A DNA stretch of 64,000 nt, from contig JAAOOA010000028.1 of assembly GCA_012861695.1 (NCBI GenBank), positions 7,542,470 through 7,606,469 on the forward strand, read 5' to 3'. The notes beneath the pieces are model-generated. The model saw nothing but the letters and a program-made list of their open reading frames with translations. It was not told the DNA's origin and ran no database searches. The translations under genes and the position numbers were made by a program. Shown here in pieces: positions 36,908 through 51,400 of this stretch; positions within the stretch are counted from its first letter, which is position 1, and every line of letters begins with the position of its first letter. Source of the stretch: Trematomus loennbergii (Eukaryota > Chordata > Actinopteri > Perciformes > Nototheniidae).

Positions 36908-39900
36908 CTTCAGCAATTTCCTGGTGGATTAATTTTGATGAAAAAAAAGTCGCTCTACTTGAGAGGCCAATTCCGAAGATTCAGGTAATGTTTATCCCTC
37001 AGGTCAAAATAAACATTGATTTTTATGTGGGAAAAGAATAACACTTTCTTTTTATGTTTTTCTAACACGTATGAATCCTTCCTTGAAAAAAATACCTTTT
37101 GCTTTTCTGTCTAGACGAGATTCAAATTGAAACACTGACTACTGCGGCATTATTATAAAAAACTGTTTCTGAAAACAGCTTTCATAATAAGGGAGGAGTA
37201 AAAAAACTGTTAGATGCAAGCACTGTAGCTACTGTTGTGAATACTAAGGTCATGTCATCTGTATTTCATTGTTTCACTTGGGGCCGTAAGCAACTTCGGA
37301 AAAGTCTCTGCAATAACAAACTCACACAAAGAGAGTATTTTATATATCAGATTTCTATTTTTATTAAGACAAAATAATAAATAGCTGAGCCAAGTAAGTG
37401 CAGAAAGGCTTAAAGTCATCATTTTGATATATTGGGAAATTCAGTTTACAGAAAGAGAAGTCAATGATGAAACAGAACATTGAAAGAAAATCTAAATTAA
37501 ACTAACTAAAGAAATAAGCTAAAAAAAAAAATAATAATTAGGAAAAGATGAGGGACCTTTATGGTGTTTTTTACCCAATGAGAATCATGTTGGCCTTGAC
37601 TGTTGTGTGTTACTGTCTGAAGATCCCTCATGGCCGTGACCCATATTACTGCGGGGGGGGGATCTATCAGAGGCAGTTCATCAGTCAGGATGAGCTCCTC
37701 TCCTGGGATGAGACTCATGGCTCATATTCAAGGCCGCTAAATTGTGAGCACACACAAACACTGGCACCCCCCACGTCCCCAAACGGCAGACTATTATGAC
37801 TTCCTGTCCTCGTCTCCTCCCCCTGTAGACCACTGATAGGATTTGCAAGTAGTGGCCACCAGTTTATTACAACTAGTTTGACTGATAGTTATGATGGAAA
37901 ACTGCGGCAGGGAAAGGAGATAATCAGATGTTTTGGCACCAGCAGTCCACAGAGTGAAATCATTTCTCCATGCGGCCTGTATTCCATTAACTTACCATCG
38001 CAGTGCAAGAGACAAAATGTTCCTTACTGTAACTCCATATAAGCATTAAAAACATGGGTAGTCATGGAGAGGAGATTACTTTACTCTCCATCTCTGCTCA
38101 CATCACCAATTAGCCAACCTTTTCTGAATCATATGACAAGAGGATCAAAACTGACACTATCTGATGCACTCTCTATTATCCACAGAGAGAGAGTAGCATT
38201 ATTAATAAAGAGTGCAGCTCATGGCAGCCAATATTGAAGTACAGAACACAGTATGAACACAGTGCGTCGTTGGGCTCGTTATTTTCGCAGCCAGGTATTA
38301 GGAAGCTAGCACTCTCATTACTTGGAGAAATATAGCTCTTTGCAGTTCAGTGCTCTCTGGGGGAATAGAGCAGAGAAAGAGTCTAGGCACCTCTGCCTCA
38401 ATGTTGACCCTAACTGCTTTATTTACGTGGTTACCACAAAAGGATGGAAAAGAAAAGTCTCTTTAAACTACTAACAAACCTGCACAGCAAAGAATATAAA
38501 ACACAAAGACTACACGATAACGGCATTGATCCCGGATGAAGCTTATTTGCAATATGTCCCCAAATTGATGCTTGTCTGCGGCCTTTAACTAATCCACTAT
38601 CAGAGGATTTGTTCTTATGACCATGTTTTGAATGCCAGATGAGCTGGATGCTGTCTTATTGGGAGGCCGGGCAGCCTACGTCAGCACTGAGGGCTGCTGT
38701 CCAATACCACAGAGCAAGGACGCAGGGCAGACAAGAGGGAACTGCAAAAAGGCCATTTCCCTACAGGATTTTCCTCTCCAGCCTGGCAGAGCTCCGAGCC
38801 CGTGAGTCTAATTCTACAACCAGGCCAGTCCCTGGCATCCTCTCCAGATGGTGGTGAACAGGGGCATGAACAGAGAGATTAGGAAGAGAGTGATGACTGG
38901 TTCCTGAATACACATCCGGTGACTGAGTCCCGTTCTCCTCCTCCTGTCATATGCCAGGCATGGCCACGGATGCCGAATGCCCCCCCCCTGTCTTTGTGCT
39001 TCAGCAAGGTGTTTATTTGTAAAATGACATGCATTAAATTCAATGCGACTGAGACACTGACAGAGGCCATATAAAGCTATTAAATTATATTAAATTGAAA
39101 AAGTGTATTACAGAAAAAATTGTTGTTTACTTCTACTCTCAAGTGCCATTATTGTGTTTTATTCAATAGATATTAAGGCGTAAAATCTGACAGAAAGTGT
39201 GTAAAAGTGTGATTAAAATCCAATTCCACTGCAAAAACAGATTAACAGCGCGGACTAATAACATGCATATCAGAACGTAAACAACATTAAAAGCTGAAAA
39301 CAAATTTGACTCAAGCTTCCGTGTAGATAATTATTGTCAAAACAGAAGTTTGAAATGATTTAGGGCGTAAATCTTTGTATGAGAACAAGAGAAAAGACCA
39401 GAATAAGTAAAGTATGAGAGAGTAGCAGAATGAATGTGAGACGGCAGACAGAGAGAGAAATAAGAGAGAGGGAGCATGTCACAGCAGATTTCACACTCCC
39501 AAGACTGGCAAAGCTAATCGTCTGGCCCAAAACTCAACTAGCATGGAAAGAGTTGCGTTTTATATTCTCTAACTTTTGGAAGACATTCAAGAGATGCTAG
39601 GGCCAAAATCCTGCTATGTGATGCTGAAAGAATGCAAAGAAAATTGCAGGAAACAAAGAATCCTAGACTTCCCCCTTTGTTTGGAAAAACAGATGAGAAA
39701 AGGAAAAGTGGCAACTTTTGCAAAAAGGTTTGGTGCGTACCAATGAGGCCCTAAATGAGCACTGCCATGTAGAAATCCATTTAGAAGAAAAATGGTGACA
39801 TGACAAGGGCAAAGAAATGCATTTATTTTGTCATTTTCAGTCAAATTGCTATCATTACATATACTCTGCGAGCCAAAACTTAAGAACGGTTACGAATCAT

Positions 39901-41489
39901 CGAAAATGCAATCATCATCTTCCGGTGCAAGCCATCTTCCCCATAACATAAATGGAAGAAGTGAGAGAGGAACATGAGGACAGAGAGGAAGAAGAGATGA
40001 AGAGAACCCAGAACAACTCACAAAAGAGGCTGCGCTTTTGTTACTGTGCAGGTTGATTTATGACTCCTGTTTTAACTATGAGGCTTCAGATCTTATGTAA
40101 CTATTAAACTGGAGAAGCCATGAGCCACTCGAGAGGGTCTCCGCTACAGATTCATGCACCAGCATGTACCTTTGTCACACTCACATCCCACAATTTTAGA
40201 GTTTATTACCGAAACAGGAACTGGAAAAGCAAACAATGACAGGAGCCGCATGGATAACAAAAGCCTTCCATCACCAGATGCTTTTGTCGACCCTCTGGTC
40301 TTCAAGACCATTACATCCCATACAGCTCTCTCTGATGTTACAAAAAGACATCACTGATAAAAGCATACTTAAAAGTAATTTTCTCCTTTGATCTGTCAAA
40401 GCATTGTATTATAATGTGTACTTAAATGAGGCCATTTTCAAAAATACTGCTTGAAGACCTCAAACTTTTATTATAAATGGCATGTGATTATAAGCAGAGG
40501 GGTGTGGAGGTGTGACCATCAACACATTTCTTCAGAAGCCAGAAATGAAATAGCAAATACATGCTTCGGCTTGTTACATGGAAAATATTTATGTTTGTGA
40601 CTTGTTTATAATTTCTTTGGTCACCAGTTTCGACATATTAACAGTGTAAAACTTGTGTAGGCCTGTAAGTGTGTTTGCCGAGCCACTATTATAGCCATGT
40701 TCAAATAAATAATGCAGTTTATTCAGCAGCATGTTAGCCTCATTACAAACAAATCGATTGCTGGTGCTTGCTTATGTGCCAATTGGAGAAAAGAGGATTT
40801 CTAATTGAGACAAAATAAAAGATAAATAGAAGTCACTCAGCTTCTTCTTTGGCAAGGGGCAAGTCATTTTGAAGCCTTAGAGATAACGCATTATGCATAA
40901 CTTTATATAACAAAGAAATTCAGGATTATCGATGGACTGATTGATGAATTGATCATTCAAATGTAGCAGCTGTTAAGGCGTGTAAATGCATGGTACAGGC
41001 TAAAAATACCCTTCTAATACTATTAATATTTGTCAGATGTTCAACGTCTTTAGGCCAGACTGAAATCATGGATTTGATTGACATTTTGTAGAGACATGGA
41101 TGACCCTCTTATCCCAGCTCAATCGCCCATAGCGGTTTTATTTTTGTATTTAGTGCCAAATAATTAGCAACTGTTAGCATGATAGTCTAAAATGATGAGC
41201 ACAGTAAATGTAACACCTGCTTCCCATTAGCTTGTTAGCATTATGACGTTAGCATGTAGCTCAATCAAGAATAGACTCAAAGAGTAACTATAGCATAATT
41301 GGCGTCAATTGTTTCTGAACATTTACAAAAAACAATTAGATGTGAAGTGGTTTTGTTGACACGCAAACCAGTCTAATGTAGGTTAATATTTAACCTGCTG
41401 TACATTAAAGCACATTTACTGATATTGCATGCTCAGTGTAATTTACTTAGTTTTAACAACCTCGGTAACAGCCATTAACTGGAAACAAA

Positions 41490-41501
41490 GCTAACGTTAG
41501 C
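41490..41501. repeat. perfect palindrome GCTAACGTTAGC
   Basis: A 12-base perfect palindrome within a region rich in GTTAGC and GCTAAC words (41168-41515), a pattern common in percomorph fish repeats. Confidence 0.7.
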
Positions 41502-41680
41502 TAACAACGTAGCGTTACCCATCAAGATAAAAACTATCTAACGTTACTTTTCTAAGCTTTCAATAAGACCAAAATCAGAGCTTAAAATACATTACATTCA
41601 TCCAGTTGCCAGAAACAGGATCCAAAATAAATGCTAATGAGGTTTCCCGTTTTGCTAGGTATACACGCTTCCATTAAGCC

Positions 41681-42454
41681 TTAAAGGTCCCATGTCATGG
41701 CCATTTCTACTAATCATATTTCCATTGTTGAGGTCTACTAGAATCGATTTATATTGTGCAATTTTCCAAACTTACATTGGTTTCTCATACAGCATCTCTG
41801 TATAGTATGTGTATTCACTCTCTGTCCTAAACGGCTTGTTGGAGCTCCTGCCCCCCCCTCCCTGTGAGCCCAGTGTGCTCTGATTGTTCGGGACGTTGCG
41901 AGGCTCGCTGCTGCGAGGAGCGGACAGGTTTCCGGGTCGGCGATACAGCGAGAACAAGCGAAACTCATCCTGAGCACACACAAACACTCACAGCCGAAGT
42001 AAAAACAATAAGTGTGGCTTGATATTGAGTAAGAAAAAGGTTTATAATGCTGTGAGAATGGGTCTGCGGAGAGCATTTCTCCGCGATCCCAACTCGTCTA
42101 TTGCCAGCGTTCAGGGAGCTCTATGCAAGTCAATGGGACTCCCTGTTAGTTAGCCAAGGGATCCTGGTGTGTGAGGTGCTCCGCGGATTGGTCCATATGG
42201 GCCAATCCAGTCATTTGTTGTTGATTTGGGTGTTCACACGTCACTGAACCCAGGAAGAAAACAATGGAAAATGTGAAATCTCCAACGAGGCGTTCTGGAG
42301 CAGCATAGACAGGTCTTTTCTGTGTTAGAGTTTTACTCGCTACAGGGTGTACTTTGAGGGTTTTTGACTCTGCAGACCGTTTACATCCATTAAAACCTTC
42401 ATAACACACAAGGGGACGGGTAATAACCGGAAAAGCATGACATGGGCCCTTTAA
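41681..42454. mobile_element. TTAA-flanked non-autonomous DNA transposon of a second family
   Basis: Left end TTAAAGGTCCCATGTCATGG, right end GCATGACATGGGCCCTTTAA, inverted repeats of about 19-20 bases with TTAA at both ends. About 774 bases. The termini resemble the 23981 family (TTAAAGG) but the interior is unrelated. The reverse-strand open frames inside look incidental. Confidence 0.78.
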
Positions 42455-45400
42455 CTTGGTGGTTGTCTACCTGTCATCTTATGTGGCTTTTCGATCACTG
42501 CACTGCACTGCACCAGTTGACAGATTGGAGGCTTTTTGCATACTTTACAATAAAAAATGCTGATAGGAACATCCTGAAAAGAACACTGATTGAATTAACT
42601 GATGAATTCCCCAAAACTAAATTATTAATCAGATGTTGGGTATAATTGTGTTAGTAAAATGTCCCCTTTTGTCGTGATTGTTTTGTATAAAGGCATGGAT
42701 CATCTGATTTAGACACACATGATTCAATAGAAGCAGGATCACATGTTTTATAGGGTTGTTTCATAACGATATTGGTCATTCTTCACAAAACTGTTTTCCA
42801 TGACATTGGATTGTCTAACACGTTGCACAATTTGCCATTCATCATATCGTAGATTTTGTATCACTAATGCCTTTTAAGATGATGTTTGTGAGGCCTCCTA
42901 TTGCCAAGTACAAAACTGTCCATGTCGACATGATGACAGGGATAATTAAAAATGTAAACAGCTTCCAAACCATTCTGAAGTTGCTACGGAAGCTTCTAAC
43001 GCTCCAAACCACAGTCCTCATCGGACCTGACTGCAGCACGACTGCGATCTCTATCAGCCCCCTTACAAATCAAAGCCACAAAGGGTGTGGGTGTTGTTTT
43101 TTGAGTGACACACCGCATGAGTCAGTGCACATGTCAAATGATAAACACTTAGTGCAAATATGAATGATACATAGCAAAGTTCAGACCTGCACATAACTGC
43201 ACATTACAACCATGTTTGCATAAATCAATACAATAGGAATTATTTACCAAGTTTATTGCTTCTTGAGTTCCAGTTTGAGTTCATATGATTATTGATATTA
43301 CCCTGATCAAATAGAGATATGAATGGACTTTGTGGTGACCAATGTAAGCATTACTCGCAAGTAAGGGTAAAATCACGAGCTTACTGTCAGTTCCTGATAT
43401 ATCATTTCAAATAAGGATGAATACTGTTGACTCCTGCATTATTTTTTTACTGGTACAGGACCACCAAGCCACTTGTGATCATATGCATTTGGTCTACTTC
43501 TTCACAGAATGAAAAACTCCCTTTATTAACGTATCCTTTTTATGACAGTCAATCTTGTCATCATTTTGGCTTAACATGTGTCATGTAGGACACAAGAGAG
43601 AAAATCTTCATTTATGGTTACATTTTGTTGTCCCTGTGTAAAGTAGACTCTCTGATTTTTAGTTGCTTTACCACTACTATGATCATGTTTTACTCTTATC
43701 TAACAGATGAACTGAATAAAACTTAGGAACACAATTTACAGTGCTATTTCCATCACTCGAGCCAGGCTCTGACCACACATGCTCACTGTATTGGAAATTC
43801 TGCTTTAGAAGAGTATCTTCCACTGCAGCAAGGCCAGAATGTACACAATAATTACATGGCTGGTTTAGCAAGAGAAGATGTGCAGGCGGATTGGACAAAT
43901 TGCTACGTGTGAGGAGTAGCAAAGTAGGCCAGCTGAAAGGATGACATCCCCATCTGGGATCCTCTTTGGGAGGTTATCATAATGAGCAATCCCCACGCTC
44001 TAGAAGAAGATCCAGAAAAGACCTCTTAATTCATCAGCAGTTCTGCCCTGCTTATAACCTGCCCTGGGCCATATGTGCCTCTCCTTTCACACAGCATATG
44101 ACAGAAATAAGATCACTGGATATTTATATTCAGTACAGAAACCAAAAAGTGTTTGATTTTTCAACAGATTAGAAAAAGCCAAATCAAAAAGTTAACATAT
44201 TAGGAGGGTTATGGCTGCCTGCGAAAAAGGCATTATATGATATTAGAAAATTAAACCCTTTTGGCATTTTAGCTTATTAAAAGCAAATATTTTTGTAATT
44301 TTATTCATTTGTTTTTTACTGTGTTTGGCTGTCAAACACAATGTCCAGATGGCAATTGCAACAAAGCACAACCTTACTGATACACAAGTACTGTATAACA
44401 GCTGGCTTTTAAAACTACTAAGGGTGAGAGGGTAACAAGGTAAGACTTGGTCTGCTTGTGGATCCCAAGAGCAGATGGTGAAACTCATAAATCAACCCAG
44501 TATGGCAGGCTAGCTTCAAACAAACATTATAACTGTACATCCTGATATGAAACAATACATATTTGACTCCGAGTTGATTTTGGTCTGTATTTTTTAGGCT
44601 TACCTGCAGAGTTGATGATGTTGGGTGTCCATCAAGGTGGGGCAAAGGCAGCGAGAGCATGAAGGAGAAGAAACAAAGAAGATCAATGAGAAGTTTGATA
44701 GATGTTAAGCTGAATATAAATCAGATCAGACATCAGTGGGTTACTCAAAAAGACAGAAAGGTCTTCAATGATGAGTCGATTACATTGCTATGCCTATATG
44801 TATACCCTTATATAGTAGTATATGACCCCTGAGCATACTCAATGACATATCTATCAAATTCAAGAACATGTGAGTAACTCATTAGGGCTTGACAGTAGCA
44901 TGTGCCAGGTTGTCATTGGCAACCATTGTACGAAATTGCTAATTTGTCAGAGGCAACCCCCTTTTGAAATATAAAAAAATATAGACACCAAACATTCACC
45001 CCAAAATAAAAACATTTTAATATTTGTTGAGTCAGAAATATATATAATAAATATTGCTGTTATAGTCGGACTTAAAACCAGATGCCTTAACTTGGGTTTT
45101 CACGAGCATCTGTTCACTGTCAGACAGAGAAAACTCAAATTTGAAAGGCAGAGAACGGATGAATAAGCTGCCAGTTATTTGCTTGCTAGATTCATTTTCC
45201 AGAGATGTGTGAAGAACATTGACAGCAGCTGAACTACTTGCATTTTGTAAACCAGGAATTGAGGGTGGATATGTTAACTAGAAACTAATAATTACAATTC
45301 TGTAAAGCAACAGATAAAACACAAATTATTTTGTTTGCTTATTTGAATCAAGCTTTGATTCTTTTATGTCACATTATCATAATTCAACTAACGTAACTGC

Positions 45401-48400
45401 ATTGTATCTTAATTACTCAAAATATAAAAAGGGGACAAAAATGGCAACCACACTTTCAGTTTTGTCAAACTAAAGCTGATGCAATTTTAAAAGTGATGTT
45501 TACATAAAATCATTCTTCTCAATTGAAGGAATAACTTCTTAAGGGAATACTGTCAACAAATATCTGTGTTCTTGTCATTGTTTATACTGTTTTGTTCTTT
45601 TTTATTTGAGGCAATGTGATCAAAAGTTTGACAACTTTCAAAATAAATTCTCAACAAGTGTTGTCTCATTAGTATAATAATAATGAGTGTGTCAGTTGAA
45701 AGTTTGGTGTGTTGACAGTTTGTTGACACTTGCCTGTGACATCCAAGTGTCTAAGGTAACTCAATAAAGGAGTTGAATAATCTATCTCAAATATGAAGTG
45801 AATAATTCATAAAATCATCACATAGAAACACAACTTGTCAAGGTATGATGGTTGACATTTCTGTAAGGCAACTAAGGTAAAACCGAATATGTCAGACGTC
45901 AAAATGTAGTGATACATTCAACCTTTTCCTTTCAGACTGGGAATCCTTTATATTGTTATGCGTCAAAATTGAACAGAAACATTGAATGAAATCCAACACT
46001 TTTTTGAATAAAACTGTAGATAAGATGACATTCCTGTTCAGTGACATCACATCAAAGTATATCAGAGATGTTCCTTATTGAATTTAGGTAATCTTTAGTA
46101 GTGCGGTTCGATCCCTCCAGTGGGCAAAATCTGCTGACGACCAGATGCTTAATTGAGTAAGTGGATTATCCATCTATCCTTTCTATCCCAGCCCCTACTC
46201 CCTTTGCTGTTATCATACCTGATAGAAACAGACCTGACGTATAAAGAAATCTCAGATGAATGCCACCGAACAGACACGTCACACTTGTTTTTGTCACTGT
46301 CTTGCATTAACAGCAAGTTTCTGCCCATCTAGGTCAGACTAACCCAGGACAAGTACAATTACATTTTTATTCTAACAATCACACCATAAAAGAATAAACG
46401 TTGCTTCTCTACTGCATGAACATGATTGATGTATTGGGTAACAAAAAAAAAGTTTTTTCATAACATTCTGAGCAGAGAACATTTGAAGTCCCTGCCATAG
46501 AGGTTTTCATAAAAGGGCTCCAACAAAAATGTTAGTGAGAGTGGGTGTTATTTTCTCCAGATGGAAACAAGAGGATAAATTATCCAAGATATTCAAACAA
46601 GGCTCTGTAGAAATAACAAAACAAGCCTAACTGCTTCCATGTTTTGGAATAAATAATGTGTATAGTGCTTCTTCTTAGTTGGACTCCATCTCCAATAACT
46701 CATGGTCATCAAAAACCGCACCATGTTTGGCCTCTCAGCAGTTATCCCCGTCCTTGAGTCAGTGCAGGCTAAGGTGTTGCATTGCTCAGCATTGGTCATG
46801 TGCAACCATAAGAATTCTTAATGACTCATCAGCATACCAGTTAATTCACACATAGCATCATCTAATAGCCTGCTCAGTTCCTCCTGCAGTCAAGATGGGT
46901 TTTGAGTCCTTGTGACCAACAAGACATGTGTACAAGAAAATCAAAGAATCAAGTCGTGAAAACCAAACTAATACCATGGTGGAAGAAGGTGCAACAAACT
47001 ATTGCAACTTGGAACAATTACTCTGCCATCAACTTTCTCAATCTTTTCTCAATTAATCTTTGTCCATAAATTCAGAAGTGTGAGATATTTCAATCTTCAA
47101 ATTAATCAGTCAAAAAAACTAAATATGAAATCAACTATCATATACGACAAAGAAAACATACACTGGAGAAACTTTAACTTGAACTGTTGCCTGAAAAAGT
47201 GGTTACAGGTTTGAAATGAGTTGTTGCGTTAACTAATTAATCAACTAATTGTTTTAGCATAAAACGTATTGTTACCAAGTCAGAGAAATTACCTCTGTTC
47301 AGTGTGAGTATGTTTGTCAGCAGTATGTTGTTGTTTAATGACAGACAGGTTACTTCTCAATGCATTCTTTCACCCTGTGCATGCTGGGACGTGTTTCACT
47401 AACTCAATAGATATGGGAAGTTATTGAGTTAACGTATAAGGGTAACTGAAAGGTTAAAAGCCCCTCATCTGCGAAACAGTAGATGAGGTGTAGATGATTT
47501 GGAGCGATGATATACTGCTGAATTATGCCATCAATCCAAATATACCACATCAGTAGCTCAGGATCAGATAACGTCAGAACGACCTACCCCCTGAGGACTC
47601 TATTTGATGATATCCGATCCTTTCTTTGTCAGAAATAAGGATGTCTAGTCCTGGACCAGCTGCAAACAAAGGCGTCTGGGCCAGCAGTCATTGTGATCCA
47701 GGGGCAATTACCTGCACAGAGGCTATATATATTGAGAGGCTGGAGTATAAACAAAAGGTAATAATCCCATAAAATAGTATAGTTTGATTCTGCCAGACAA
47801 GCAGTGTTAAGAGGTTTTTTAGACCGCAAACTCAACCCCAATTCCTGACCCTCAGTCACAACATGACACTGCTCTAATACCTTGTCCCTACCACCCCCAC
47901 AAACCGAAACTCCCATTATATCCATATCCTCGGGGTATTGCACTCAGCAGACACCCATCCAGGTCAGGTCAAAGGCCTGTGTGTGGGGATATTCACACAT
48001 CAAGAGAGTACCACATGCACACCACACACACACACACAAACACGCTCACGCAGAGCTACTCCAGCCACCTACATGTGTTACATAACATGCCACTGCCTAC
48101 CATCCACCACCAGATCTACACTACACTCAACCACAGAAGAAGATGCATCACAAGAGCTCCTACAATGCAGAAGTACACGATTCACTGAATTCCCCACTTC
48201 TCTGTCTTAAAGACTCATATCAGACACAAGGACAGCTCCACTTACTGCTGATGCTAAATGACCCGTGTTTGCCCTGATGGATTAAACCAAGGTTTTTAGT
48301 CAGATGGACTTTTCCACAAACGTGACATCTGACAATCCATGAGGGTGAGTGAGTGTGGCCACAGGATTTGTTTTGGAAGTGGACCATTAATCGTGGAAAA

Positions 48401-51400
48401 GCTCTCAATTGCCAGCCAGCTAAACGAAGGGGTCCCATTTACTAAAAGCCCTATTGGCACGAGGAGACCACGAGAAGATTTGTTTTATTGTGTTAACAGA
48501 CAAAATGTAGCTTTGAATTAGCTTGGACCTACATTAGCCGCCAATTATTTTCAAGGCCAAAGACAGATTCCAAGCCAGATTCTGACACAACAAAAGATAC
48601 CTTTTTTATAGTGGAGGGTCTCTTGAAGCCAAATGTGTGAAAAGCCACCATTTAGTAGTGTGAATATTTTCAGAGAGCCCCTACACAAACATTCGCAAAG
48701 TGAGTTATCCCTCGCTTTAAACATAATTTGTGTGCAACTACTCGCATTTGGACAAATAACACAGAGCGCTGCAAGACATCAGCACGGTGCCACTGAGAAA
48801 CCAATTTGCTGATGAAGTAAATGTCCTGTAAATCTTGCAAAATGGTTACAAACGGCTAACTATGCTTTAACACAGCAGCAGGGTGCATCTCTAGACACCA
48901 GTTGGTCCAATTTCACAACAGAATGTGCCCAAGAGCACAACAGGGCCTGAGATGTAGTGTGTGGCAACACAAGTGTCATAATTTCTCCCTTTTAGCTGTG
49001 GAGTATTTTATTCGAGGCCGGTCTGCAAAGACACATCGAGGCAGAGCTCATCTCCTGAGAACAGTGTCAGGCTGCTGAACAGTGCACTTTTCACGCCAGA
49101 CTCCTGGATGAGGAAAATCTCCTCTTCCAAACCGGAGCCATTGAGAAGCTTCTCTGACACAGACTCTGAAAGGCTTATACCAAACGGACACTGCAGACTG
49201 TCCCTTCACAAGATAATGATGGGGAAGATCAGTTTACAGCACTGTCACTTATTCGAAACACTGCATTTCAAAAAAGGACCAAATGGTGCTTGGCGAACAC
49301 TGTAGCATTCTGGTAACCTTTTTCTTCCAAATCTCCATAGTAACATAGCTCCTAACTGGCAGGCTATAAAAATATGACTGTTATGAATTACTTATCAGAT
49401 TTTATTTGCCTTCTTGTGTTTGCTCTTGGCCTCTTGTGTCCTGGCATGTTGTGGCCTGTTATAATTTTGGCTGAACCGTGAGATAAATGTGCTGTCTCGT
49501 TGCCAGAGGGCATCCTTGCTTGCACTCTTATTCATGATTTATTCATATGTATACAAATACTGCAGCACTTACGTCATTACACTCCTTACACACAAGAGAT
49601 ATTAACCATTTTGTCTCTGGAAAAGTAGGAAAATTAAGGCTTAATATGCAATGATAAACTTCGACCAAAAATTCCACAGGGGAATAATGCATTATCGATG
49701 TTTGCTTACCACGAGTCATTATTTGCTAGCAGAATGGAAACAAAATGACTCAGAATTTAAAGTGTTCCACATTTGAAAATATTATCACATTAGTCATGGA
49801 CTATGGGTACATTACGAGAAGCATCTGGTCTATTCACCACTGACCAAAGGGTCCATTCAAACTGAAATTTAAGAGCACTCTGAATCCCACAAAGGGAACA
49901 CATACAAAGTAAGACATGAAAAGAGTGGACAACATTTGGCCAAAGAGTGTCACAGGAAGTGAGTTCTTTTAAAGCTTGGAGCCCATATCCTGTCCTCAGA
50001 TGTTGAGTCCAGAACGGGCCTGCGATGGTGTTCCTAGAGGGCCTGTTGTACATGTAGTTCACATACCCCACCACATGACACGAAACCTGGGTCACGGCCA
50101 GGGGGGGATTCAGCAGTGGAACAACTTTAGGGTTATTCAAGTCTGGGGAAAGCAGGAAACGGGCGTATAAACAATAAATGGGGGTCACATTACATTTCCT
50201 CTCCAAGCGATTCCCACAGAATAACACTTCACAACAAACCCTACTTAAGAGTTTGGCTATGATTCCCAAAACAAGTGATCAAAAATATCTCAGATGTAAG
50301 CTGTGTAACAGATGCAGACACTTTATTTAAACCAACTGTCCACTGCAGCATTTATTTTAACAGTTACAACTACATTTACTTTTTTCACATACACCAACCA
50401 AACAAACTGGGATAACAAGTGCCTGGCATGTTGCCCGAGTGAGTCCTTTGAAGGCAGCAAGCACAAGGCCAGAGGACATGCCACAACACCATCAAAAACA
50501 ATGACATCTACAAAAGGAATGTAGGACCTGGGTGATAACGCTCAGCTGGCACATGTTAAACAAGCTGTACTGACAAGAAGTGCAACCTCAGAAAAGCAGT
50601 GCTGACAACGCTTACACTATTCTTAGTATTTAGAAAATAAACTGTGAAGAAGAAGTGATAAGTTATATAGAGTAAGGATATTCTATTAACAGCAAAGTGA
50701 GAGTAAATGTCAAACTACTGCATGCAAACGTTTAGCCTTAACTACTATAGACCAATCCACAGGAGGCTACCCTTAGGGGGGCTTAGGCAAAAGATGAAAA
50801 TAACAGATTTTATCCTCACAAAATCTGGTTTATATCTAGTTTTTAAAAGATCTGCGGGTTAATACTCAGTTAGGTAAAAGCTGTAGTAAAAGTACTACAT
50901 AGGGACACAGCAATTCAACCTTTTGCCCATCACACATCGGACTAAAAAAGTAACTTTTAAGTATCACTCCACCAACCTCGTGCAGAAACAAACTCTTAGC
51001 AGATTGCCTGACGCAGAACACTGTGACATGTCCCTGAGCTCTTTAGGGAATTACATTGAATTTCCACAGCCCTGAATCCTTTAAATAGCGCGCGTGTACT
51101 CAATTATATTTCTCTCTGGGAGCAGGCATAGCTGTCTTCTATCAATAAGGCTATAGCTAGCTGTGTGCTGGCTTAGTCATACTCACCATTATGGCCTCAC
51201 ATACTGTAGGCAACACTTCCTTTATCCGGCATTTTCCTCTTCGGTGAAGAAAATTAGCTCCCCGAGGACCAGAAAAGTCCCTGTAGGGTTTTCCTCTTTT
51301 CATAAATAACTGGATAACCAATATAAGATCAGTGCTTGCTTATTTAAACAGTGTTTTATAAATTACAATATGCTTCTTGCGCCAGGTTGATTTTTTGCAA

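Larger units (their letters stand above)
29216..41680 (-). other. agap3 intron 1, second distal block
   Basis: Holds the half element at 33703, the CA and GA tracts and the TTAA element at 36266. A stretch at about 29850-30070 with an AATAAA near 29970 and a CTCCTCGTGTCTCTCTGAG run may be a degraded LTR, but no ends were fixed. No gene is seen. Confidence 0.55.

Noticed and set aside
44604..44660. Possible further first exon, MLSLPLPHLDG-type frame ending at a CAG|GTAAGCC donor
   Set aside because: The donor is in phase 0 and cannot join exon 2 (which needs phase 1); only 19 codons and no recognisable protein.
46100..46140. GTGCGGTTCGATCCCTCC resembles a tRNA B-box, suggesting a SINE
   Set aside because: No matching A-box at the right distance and no SINE tail; probably coincidence.
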